Source: Gemmatimonadota bacterium | Lineage (GTDB): Bacteria > Latescibacterota > UBA2968 | Direction: 5' to 3' | Assembly (NCBI GenBank): GCA_009838845.1 | Contig: VXRD01000155.1 | Span: 23,046 to 87,045 of the forward strand | DNA: 64,000 bases | Shown here: positions 57,499 to 64,000 of the stretch, piece by piece | How the letters are laid out: every line of letters starts with the position of its first letter | Position numbering within the stretch: position 1 is the first letter of the stretch | Notes under the pieces: generated by a model | What the model was told of the DNA's origin: nothing | Database searches by the model: none | The model's input: the letters and a program-made list of their open reading frames with translations, nothing else | Translations under genes and position numbers: made by a program

Positions 57499-59865
57499 AT
57501 GAAAATTGGATTGCGGTTCTGGATGGTTGTCTGCTGTGCCTCTTGCATTGCACTGCCTCTTCTTGCAGAAGAAGATGAAGTACCTCAACAAGACAAGATC
57601 GTCCGAAATACGCTGTTTGCCCTGGGTCAGCGTCAGATTCAAGCTGGTGAAATCAACGAGGCCATGGCGACCCTCCAACGCATTTTAAAAAACTTTCCCG
57701 AAGACGCCCATGTGTATTCCCAACTGGGTTATATCTATCTCAAACGGAAAGAATACAAAGAAGCTGAAGGTGCCTTCAAAACAGCCAAAAAATTCGACAA
57801 AAGCCTCGTCGAAGCCTATGTCGGGCTTGGTCTTACATATGCCGAAACACCCACGCGGGGCCTGCAATCTTATTACAATTTCCGTAGAGCCATCCGCGAA
57901 GCCAAGCGCGCCACCAAACTCGACCCCAACTACGGTCCGGCCTATCGCTTGCTCGGCGAAGTCTATGAGCGATTTGAAGAAGACCACACCAGGGCTATGC
58001 AGTATTATCAGAAATACGTCGAACTCGAACCCGACAATCCCGAGAATCTTTATTCTTACGGTTTAGCCTGTGTACAGGCCAAAGAGTTTGACACCATTCT
58101 CGAACATATTGCCCCTTACCTCTCGGCAAATCCCGACATCGTTCAACTCTTGCCCATTGTTGCACAGGGTCATTTTTACAACGACGAGGCGCAAAAAGCT
58201 CTCGAACTCTTCGAGCGCTATCTCGCCAACATCGAAGGCAGTGAACGCGCACACTACACCGATATTGCCTACGTTGCCTCAGATACAGAACTCCAGGAAT
58301 ACCACGCCGCCACACCGGGACCCGAACAACAGGCATATCGCGAGCAATTCTGGGCACGGCGCGACCCAGACATCCTCACCAAACTCAACGAGCGCGTCAT
58401 CGAACACTACCGCCGCACCTGGTATGCGCGCACCTATTATTCGTCCAATGTCTATCCCTGGGATGAACGGGGTGCTGTTTATATTCGATATGGCGAACCC
58501 GACTACCGCTCGCGCTCCAATGATCGCAACTTCGTCCAAACCGCCGAAGTAGAGCGCGTGCGCACGCAGATGGCCGTTGACATCTACGGTCCTGAAGCGG
58601 CCACCTACACCTTCACAGGTCCCGTCTTTCCCATTCGCACCAGCCTCGACATAAGTTTCGACCTCGTTGAGGGCAATCCATTTGAACGCAATCCACTTGA
58701 ACGCGATGGCACCATCGAAAGCGTCCTCAATGAGCAGGGAAAACTCAATACCCGCTTGAAATTTGGCCGCTTTTCGCCTGTTACTATTGACAGTGAAATT
58801 GATACCGTGCCCTGGGAAACCTGGACCTATATTCAGCTCAATGGGGGCATAGAGATTACCTTTACCGACGAAATGGGCAATGGACGCTATGACTTTGCCC
58901 CACTGCCCGACGCCACAGGCATTGCAGATCCCGAAGCCATTGCTTATCTCGCCCGCATGACCGAACACATGCCCGCAGTCATCTACCAGCAAGCCGTATC
59001 GACTTCGCCCGACTTTTATCGCCCTGGACTTCCCGGCGATATACTCAATTTCTACTACGATCTGGCGCACTTCCGCGGACCCGATGGCCAAACCAATCTC
59101 GAGATTTACTACGGCATCCCACCCGAACAGGTCGAAATTGAGCAAGAAGCCGATTCGAGTTTCATACACGTACAATTGGCCGTTGCGCTGGCAAATGAAG
59201 GTCATACATCCATCTATCGCACAACCGATGAGTTCGCCTATCGCGGCGCACAAGTACCCAGCACAACCGAACAGGGTGCTTTTGTGCCTGAAATCATCAA
59301 GACACAGGTACCGCCCGGCAAATACGAACTTCAAGTACAAATGAAAGACCTCATCTCTGGACGCACCGGACTCTACCGACAAGAACTCCAGGTCAGAGAC
59401 TACCAGATCCCAGAGCTTCAGGTCAGCGAAATTCAACTGGCCTCGAACATTGCGGAAGAAGGCGCGACAAAATTCCTAAAAGAAGACGTGTGGATCATTC
59501 CCATGCCCACGCGCAGTTATGCCGCAACGCAAAATGTCTATGCCTACTTTGAAATCTACAACCTGACCAAAGACACCTTTGGACAAACTCGTTACAAAAC
59601 CGAATACCGCATTCGCTCCAGTGCCATGCCCGCCGTTGGCGTATTTGGCGCAGTGGCCACGGGGTTGCGAACCATCTTTAGAGCCAGCAAACCTCAGGTG
59701 GCCATCACCAACGAACTCACGGGACGCGACGCCGACGAGCGCGAATACGTCGAAATCGTGCTCAACAAAATCAGACCCGGTGTCAACGCACTCGAGGTCA
59801 TCGTAACCGATCTAATCAGTGGCAAGAGCATTGAACGCGAAGTGCGCTTCCGGTATGGAAATTAA
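57499..59865 (+). CDS. Secreted TPR and GWxTD domain protein
   Basis: 788 residues. A signal peptide (about 1-23) is followed by four or five TPR-like helix pairs (about 35-200: A-L-G-Q-R-Q-I-Q-A-G-E-I-N-E-A-M-A-T-L, and Y-L-K-R-K-E-Y-K-E-A-E-G-A-F). Then comes the GWxTD domain with P-W-D-E-R-G-A-V-Y-I-R-Y-G-E-P-D-Y near residue 325. The rest is rich in beta strands. GWxTD proteins are known only by sequence and occur mostly in Acidobacteria and FCB bacteria. Start chosen at the ATG at 57499 behind GGGAGAAC. Its codon use (many C-ending codons) differs from the gene before. It probably sits in the periplasm or outer membrane. Confidence 0.88.
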   Translation: MKIGLRFWMVVCCASCIALPLLAEEDEVPQQDKIVRNTLFALGQRQIQAGEINEAMATLQRILKNFPEDAHVYSQLGYIYLKRKEYKEAEGAFKTAKKFDKSLVEAYVGLGLTYAETPTRGLQSYYNFRRAIREAKRATKLDPNYGPAYRLLGEVYERFEEDHTRAMQYYQKYVELEPDNPENLYSYGLACVQAKEFDTILEHIAPYLSANPDIVQLLPIVAQGHFYNDEAQKALELFERYLANIEGSERAHYTDIAYVASDTELQEYHAATPGPEQQAYREQFWARRDPDILTKLNERVIEHYRRTWYARTYYSSNVYPWDERGAVYIRYGEPDYRSRSNDRNFVQTAEVERVRTQMAVDIYGPEAATYTFTGPVFPIRTSLDISFDLVEGNPFERNPLERDGTIESVLNEQGKLNTRLKFGRFSPVTIDSEIDTVPWETWTYIQLNGGIEITFTDEMGNGRYDFAPLPDATGIADPEAIAYLARMTEHMPAVIYQQAVSTSPDFYRPGLPGDILNFYYDLAHFRGPDGQTNLEIYYGIPPEQVEIEQEADSSFIHVQLAVALANEGHTSIYRTTDEFAYRGAQVPSTTEQGAFVPEIIKTQVPPGKYELQVQMKDLISGRTGLYRQELQVRDYQIPELQVSEIQLASNIAEEGATKFLKEDVWIIPMPTRSYAATQNVYAYFEIYNLTKDTFGQTRYKTEYRIRSSAMPAVGVFGAVATGLRTIFRASKPQVAITNELTGRDADEREYVEIVLNKIRPGVNALEVIVTDLISGKSIEREVRFRYGN

Positions 59866-59940
59866 ATGGTTGAAAAAATAACTCTAACATCGGCGTATTG
59901 ATATAGTATTGGTTGATTTTCCGCCTGTCCAGATACGATT

Positions 59941-59976
59941 AAGCGCGTCCATTGAGAGATGGGCGCGTTTTGTTTT
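59941..59976 (+). terminator. Rho-independent terminator, copy 1
   Basis: AAGCGCGTCCAT pairs with ATGGGCGCGTTT through 12 positions, including two wobbles, over loop TGAGAG, then TTTTGTTTT. It ends the GWxTD gene. A near-identical terminator is at 62937. Confidence 0.9.
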
Positions 59977-60110
59977 ACAGACGTTAACAAAGGCTTACAA
60001 TTTCGTACAAAAAATGAGGAACAAGAGAATCAATAAGAGAGTTTAATAAATATTATAAAGAGTGGGTTCTTTCAACATTGTCCTTGGGAGGGGAAAGGAG
60101 GACTCTGAAG
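59941..60110 (+). repeat. Duplicated intergenic block, copy 1
   Basis: Terminator, then TTAACA and GTACA elements, an AATAAAT stretch, a conserved CTTTGGGAGG-like stretch and a ribosome-site-like AAGGAG. The same order and much of the sequence recurs at 62937-63102 before the TonB receptor gene. Together with the relic at 60117 this fills the 313-nt gap 59866-60178. Confidence 0.8.
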
Positions 60111-60116
60111 AAGGGT

Positions 60117-60162
60117 GAAAATTCCGCGGACTTGTAAGTGCGCGGAGGCACGCCGGGGCAAA
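60117..60162 (+). pseudogene. Relic of a TonB-receptor plug sequence in a 5' leader
   Basis: 46 bases match 63582-63627 in the TonB receptor gene with about five differences. The receptor reads E-N-S-A-G-L-Y-V-R-G-G-T-P-G-Q. Here it would read E-N-S-A-D-L, stop, V-R-G-G-T-P-G-Q. The changed bases turn it into a hairpin (TCCGCG and CGCGGA with an inner ACTT/AAGT). It ends directly before the AGGAGG ribosome site of the gene at 60179. Confidence 0.75.
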
Positions 60163-60178
60163 TAGGAGGAATCACACG

Positions 60179-62911
60179 ATGCGCAAATTTTTATTGTTTT
60201 GTCTAATTCTCATTGGTGTGTTGGGTGTGTCGGAGTTGTATATGGCGATTGATGCCGACGCGCAGCAGCGCACGCGCCGTCGCACGACCAATCGCGCAAA
60301 GCTCTGGGTGTCGTTGCGCAATAATGGCACACTGGGGCACTCGCTGGATGGCGGCAGTATCTTTGGTGCAGAAGTGGGCATGTCGTATCCTGGACGGTGG
60401 ACCTCGACCTATGCGTCGGGCATTGTGGGCCGCGTGAACCGACAGGACAATTCGCGGGGCAATGGCGTGTGGGTGATGGCGCGCACAAATGACGGACGCA
60501 AGTTTGTATCTCAGGGAGGTCCCCGCCAGCCATCCGCAGATATTTTTCCGATTCAGCACAATCCGCGCAATAATGTCGAAAGCATTGCTTCGATCTGGCG
60601 GTCTGTGTGGCGTGCTGGCACTCGTCCGTTTAATCTGTTCAATTACGGACAGAATGCAGCACTCTACTGGCCCCGCATGAATAATATGAAAATCACGCAC
60701 AATTTTGTGAATGGCGAGCCTGTGGAATACCAGTATAGTAACGGTATCTACGGCGGTCTGGGACAGGCCGCTTTTCCGCCGGGGCCTGAAAAAGTGGAGC
60801 CAATGGATTATTACAACTGGGGATATGGGTTTTATCCATTGAACAACGAGTCATTCAAGCAGATGTTGGCGTCTTCTTATAGAACGGTTCGCGCCGGGTT
60901 GAATCAGATGCGGTCAAATGGCGTCGCGACCAATCACCCTCGTTTGTCGCCCGAGTTGTTTAGTGAGAATCTGCTGGTGACGGGCTGGACACAGGCTTCG
61001 GGCATTACGGTGAAGCGGATGGTGCATGCGTATTCCTCGCCGGGTACGGATAATGACGCGATGATCCCCGTGCCAACTCCCAATGGCAAGCAGTCTTCGA
61101 TTATGACCCGGGGTGATTACGATGACTTTTTGCTCACTGAGATCGAGTTCTGGAATAATGGCGATATAGATGGCGATGGCAGTGCTGATCCCGGATATCC
61201 CAAACAACTCGACGAGGTCTATATTGTGGTTAAGAATGGGTTCATCGCCAGCAAGACCGGTGCCGAGTGGGTGCCTGCTGGTGGATCGAACTCGAATGCG
61301 TGGAATTTGGTTCAGCCCTCAACGCAGGACGATTACTGGCGCTATACGCAGGCGGATAATTACGATTATCCGGAATATGCCTACAATTACAAGGGCACGC
61401 CCATGCATCTGACTTATGTGTATGACGGCGATGCCGTTGCCCGTTTGTGGAATGACTACGGAGAGCCTTATGCCCGGTCTCGTGCCCAGCATCAGTACGT
61501 GTCAACATCCAATTTCAAGGATGGCACATTGCTCTCTCCGCAGTATATCGGGATGATGCCGATTGCAACGGGCACATCTGATCATCCCTTCAATGCACTG
61601 GATAGAAAAGGTGGCTATGTGAAGCCGCAGGGTCCACAGCCCCACACTGTGTTCAGGTGGCGGATGTATTCTTCGGCTCTGGGCGATGATCCCCATGGCG
61701 GTACGCACGGCGAGAATCAATTGTTTGACATCTACAGCGATGCTGCCGGTGTGCTCGGGGAAAATGATACCGATCGGATGGTGCAGCACCACGACAATGA
61801 GGAATTAGGTGCGTGGATCGATGCACAGGTTTACGGTCCTTATACTCTGGGTCCTGGCGACAAGGCCAAAGTGGTGATCGCGTATGTGGCGGGTATGGCG
61901 TCTAACGCTGCCAAATATCGCATGGATACCGCAAATTATGCGCGTCCCTACGAGTGGAACTGGCAGCAGCAGAGCCTGGTTGACGAATTGGAACTGGGTC
62001 TTGAAGCGATTTATGCACACGGCAATGAAGCGCAAAAGCTGTATGATCTGGGCTTTGACGGGCTTAACCAGCCGCCCGATGTGAAGGTCAATGGGGTGAC
62101 GAACCTGAAAGGTAATATCGAACTGGACTGGTCGGGCATTGCCGATACGGCGATTGATCCAGATCTGGGTCGTCCCGATGTGATAGGTTATCGGATCTAT
62201 CGCTCTGATTTTATGCGGGTTGGTCCGTGGAAATTGCTGGCGACGATTCCCAAGGCTGTGGGTTCCGAAGGCGAACGGCAGTTGCCCTCAGATGCGCCCA
62301 TAGGTGCTGGTTTTATCAATCAGCCCTGGGTGGAAGGCCAGGAGGAGCCCGCCGAAGCCGAGGTTGATGGTCCTTTTCGCTGGGGTACCTATACGTTTAC
62401 TGATCCAGAGCCCAGCCAGGGGTTTATTTACCACTATTCGGTACGTGCGTTTGATGAGCAGGGTCTGGAAACCGGGCACTCGGATGAGCGCAATCAGTAT
62501 CTGAATCCCCCCGGGGGCCTTGTGCCGCGTTTGACTTCTGCCGTGCTCAACCATGAAAATGAGACCATGTCGCTGCCGATCAGGGTGGTGCCCAATCCCT
62601 GGGTACAGGGCATGGATGAGCACAGCTATGGGGCACCTCGCATCCGGTGGATCAATGTGCCGAGCAGGTGTACGCTGTACATTTACACGCTGACGGGCGA
62701 TCTGGCATGGCGTGATACCTTTGATACACTCGATCCACAGCGGGGGCAACCTGTGGCGCAGGGCGAGATCGAGTGGGATACGCATACGGTGGGTTTGAAT
62801 GCCAATACGCGCGGTCGTCTCAATGCCGGTACGTATATCTGGGTGATTGAATCGCACCATCCCGAGAGTTTGGGTCAGACCCAGAAGGGTCTGTTTGTGA
62901 TTGTCAATTGA
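60179..62911 (+). CDS. Large secreted protein with fibronectin-like and FlgD-like C-terminal domains
   Basis: 910 residues. Signal peptide (about 1-29), then a basic R-T-R-R-R-T-T-N-R stretch. The body of about 600 residues has no family I recognise but includes a calcium loop D-I-D-G-D-G-S-A-D-P. A fibronectin-III-like domain (from about 635, W-S-G-I-A-D-T and Y-R-I-Y-R-S) follows. The C-terminal domain (V-V-P-N-P-W, L-Y-I-Y-T-L-T-G-D-L, Y-I-W-V-I-E-S, K-G-L-F-V-I-V) resembles FlgD Ig-like/T9SS sorting domains. Ribosome site AGGAGG. It is probably exposed on or exported to the cell surface. Flanked by two copies of one intergenic block, it seems to be an inserted or duplicated unit. Confidence 0.85.
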   Translation: MRKFLLFCLILIGVLGVSELYMAIDADAQQRTRRRTTNRAKLWVSLRNNGTLGHSLDGGSIFGAEVGMSYPGRWTSTYASGIVGRVNRQDNSRGNGVWVMARTNDGRKFVSQGGPRQPSADIFPIQHNPRNNVESIASIWRSVWRAGTRPFNLFNYGQNAALYWPRMNNMKITHNFVNGEPVEYQYSNGIYGGLGQAAFPPGPEKVEPMDYYNWGYGFYPLNNESFKQMLASSYRTVRAGLNQMRSNGVATNHPRLSPELFSENLLVTGWTQASGITVKRMVHAYSSPGTDNDAMIPVPTPNGKQSSIMTRGDYDDFLLTEIEFWNNGDIDGDGSADPGYPKQLDEVYIVVKNGFIASKTGAEWVPAGGSNSNAWNLVQPSTQDDYWRYTQADNYDYPEYAYNYKGTPMHLTYVYDGDAVARLWNDYGEPYARSRAQHQYVSTSNFKDGTLLSPQYIGMMPIATGTSDHPFNALDRKGGYVKPQGPQPHTVFRWRMYSSALGDDPHGGTHGENQLFDIYSDAAGVLGENDTDRMVQHHDNEELGAWIDAQVYGPYTLGPGDKAKVVIAYVAGMASNAAKYRMDTANYARPYEWNWQQQSLVDELELGLEAIYAHGNEAQKLYDLGFDGLNQPPDVKVNGVTNLKGNIELDWSGIADTAIDPDLGRPDVIGYRIYRSDFMRVGPWKLLATIPKAVGSEGERQLPSDAPIGAGFINQPWVEGQEEPAEAEVDGPFRWGTYTFTDPEPSQGFIYHYSVRAFDEQGLETGHSDERNQYLNPPGGLVPRLTSAVLNHENETMSLPIRVVPNPWVQGMDEHSYGAPRIRWINVPSRCTLYIYTLTGDLAWRDTFDTLDPQRGQPVAQGEIEWDTHTVGLNANTRGRLNAGTYIWVIESHHPESLGQTQKGLFVIVN

Positions 62912-62936
62912 TCACTTATTTACAACTTGAACGATA

Positions 62937-62972
62937 AAGCGCGTCCATTGAGAAATGGGCGCGTTTTGTTTT
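62937..62972 (+). terminator. Rho-independent terminator, copy 2
   Basis: AAGCGCGTCCAT and ATGGGCGCGTTT over a 6-nt loop, then TTTTGTTTT: same as the one at 59941. It ends the secreted-protein gene. Confidence 0.9.
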
Positions 62973-63102
62973 ACAGACTTTAACAGAGTCTTACAATTTT
63001 CGTACAGAACATGGGGAACGGGAAAGTCAATGTGCGAATCTAATAAATGTCAGAAGGGAGGTTTTTTAAACTGTCTTTGGGAGGGAGAAGGAGAGACCAT
63101 GA
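62937..63102 (+). repeat. Duplicated intergenic block, copy 2
   Basis: The partner of 59941-60110. Here the block leads straight to GGAGAAGGAGAGACC and the ATG of the TonB receptor, so this is probably the original arrangement. Confidence 0.8.
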
Positions 63103-64000
63103 AGAGGGTTATGCAGTTGTTTTTATGCGTTGTATGTATTGCCATCAGTACACAGGCGTATGGTCAGGGTGCAGTGCGGGGTACGGTGCGCGATGCTTCC
63201 AATGGCGAGACTCTGCCGAATGCCAATGTTGTGATTGACAGTTTGCGCATTGGTGTGGCGACAGATAAGGCCGGTTATTTTGTGATTGGGAATCTGTCGC
63301 CGGGTTTGCACAGGGTTTCGGCGAGTTATATCGGCTATGCGAGCCGGTCTGTTCAGGTCGTGGTTATACAGGGCGAGACGGCGCGGATTGTGATTGAGTT
63401 GGAGCCTGCGGAATTGATGGGGGAGGAGATTGAGGCCATAGGCGAGCGCGTGGCGCCGACTGAGGTGACGCCTGTGAGTGCGTTTGGTACGCGGGTGACG
63501 GAATTGGCGCGCATTCCAACGGTGGGGCAGCCCGATTTGATGCGCGGGATTCAATTGCTTCCGGGCGTGCAGGCCGCGAGTGAAAATTCCGCGGGTTTGT
63601 ATGTGCGCGGGGGCACGCCGGGGCAAAATCTGATTCTGCTTGATGATGTGGTGGTTTATAATCCGAATCATCTGTTTGGGTTTTTTAGCACGTTTAATCC
63701 CGATGCGTTGAAGGACGTCACACTGATTAAGGGGACGTTTCCCGCGCGGTATGGCGACCGCCTGTCGAGTGTGCTGGATATTACAAATTTAGATGGCAAC
63801 AGGAAGTCTTTTGATGCGCGGGCGTCCATGGATTTGATCAGTGCGGGGTTGACGGTTGGCGGGCCAGTGGGCGATCGCGGTTCGTGGATGTTTTCGGGGC
63901 GGCGCACGTATCAAGAGGTTTTAAATTCTCCTCTGTTTGATCATATCGTGGATGAGATGTTCAGTACGCGCATTGGCACCATTGGCACGGCTCCAGTTAC
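63099..64000 (+). CDS. TonB-dependent receptor, N-terminal part (partial)
   Basis: The first 300 codons lie in the window and continue beyond it. Signal peptide (about 1-22, ending A-Y-G-Q), then a carboxypeptidase-regulatory-like domain (about 24-105: G-T-V-R-D-A-S-N-G-E-T-L-P-N-A-N-V). Then the plug domain with S-E-N-S-A-G-L-Y-V-R-G-G-T-P-G-Q-N, L-L-D-D-V-V-V-Y-N-P-N-H-L-F-G-F-F and Y-G-D-R-L-S-S-V-L-D-I-T. The beta-barrel begins at about residue 240. It imports a siderophore, sugar or other solute across the outer membrane with TonB energy. Start at the ATG at 63099 behind AAGGAGAGACC. No SusD gene is visible; it would lie downstream if present. Confidence 0.93.
   Translation, partial: MKRVMQLFLCVVCIAISTQAYGQGAVRGTVRDASNGETLPNANVVIDSLRIGVATDKAGYFVIGNLSPGLHRVSASYIGYASRSVQVVVIQGETARIVIELEPAELMGEEIEAIGERVAPTEVTPVSAFGTRVTELARIPTVGQPDLMRGIQLLPGVQAASENSAGLYVRGGTPGQNLILLDDVVVYNPNHLFGFFSTFNPDALKDVTLIKGTFPARYGDRLSSVLDITNLDGNRKSFDARASMDLISAGLTVGGPVGDRGSWMFSGRRTYQEVLNSPLFDHIVDEMFSTRIGTIGTAPV

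Noticed and set aside
58279..59436. Long minus-strand open frame of 385 codons
   Set aside because: It is antisense to the GWxTD gene, which has a signal peptide, TPRs and domain motifs; the antisense frame shows no family features or ribosome site.
60117..60162. Leader hairpin as a known riboswitch
   Set aside because: It has no match to a riboswitch class I know, and its similarity to the receptor plug coding sequence explains it better.

Overview
The window looks like a chromosome segment of an uncultured, free-living or host-associated Gram-negative bacterium of the FCB type, most like Latescibacterota or Poribacteria. This placement is an inference. It rests on the mix of arylsulfatases, phytanoyl-CoA dioxygenases (PhyH), Gfo/Idh/MocA oxidoreductases, DUF1080, GWxTD and FlgD-like secreted proteins, tandem MacB/FtsX permeases and a TonB-dependent receptor with a carboxypeptidase-regulatory-like domain. 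There is no rRNA, tRNA, CRISPR array or transposase gene in it.

Layout. 1-3200: an AddAB-type recombination nuclease pair (addA cut by the window edge). 3263-5731: a lone ABC permease. 5896-9402: a patch of accessory genes (unknown protein, FG-GAP protein, DUF433, AbrB-like), part of it flanked by 25-bp direct repeats. 9943-27035: a long minus-strand run with three sulfatases, GH2, a GH117-like hydrolase, two PhyH oxygenases, a Gfo/Idh oxidoreductase, a flavin monooxygenase, a TPP enzyme and an embedded AAA ATPase/DUF4276 pair that looks like a defence module. 27186-30513 (+): a second TPP-dependent decarboxylase and a PcfJ-family protein. 30590-41882 (minus): an efflux locus of three MacB/FtsX permeases, two LolD-like ATPases and one HlyD adaptor, interrupted by a PhnZ-like HD oxygenase and preceded by a good sigma-54 promoter with two enhancer-like sites. 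42406-43494 (+): an octopine-dehydrogenase-family enzyme. 43665-46491 (minus): an M16 peptidase pair. 46559-49193 (minus): a DUF1080, nitrilase and Gfo/Idh operon. 49216-52515 (minus): two small membrane proteins, an aldo/keto reductase and a fourth sulfatase. 52626-55294 (+): a PQQ-like propeller protein, a RibD-type deaminase and an esterase. 55297-56562 (minus): glgC. 56659-64000 (+): a sugar isomerase, a GWxTD protein, a large secreted protein and a TonB-dependent receptor cut by the window edge.

How the genes fit together. The sulfatases and glycosidases suggest use of sulfated, probably algal-type, polysaccharides. The small-molecule oxidoreductases between them would process the released sugars or other organic compounds. 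No anaerobic sulfatase-maturating enzyme or FGE gene is in the window, so maturation must be encoded elsewhere.

The most unusual material is non-coding and evolutionary. There are several cases where the end of a gene or an intergenic block has been copied, leaving remnants in leaders: a TonB-receptor plug fragment before 60179, a permease fragment before 41882, an ATPase tail at 33012 and a TPP-enzyme tail at 9715. There are also several families of short palindromic and octamer repeats, often placed exactly at stop codons.
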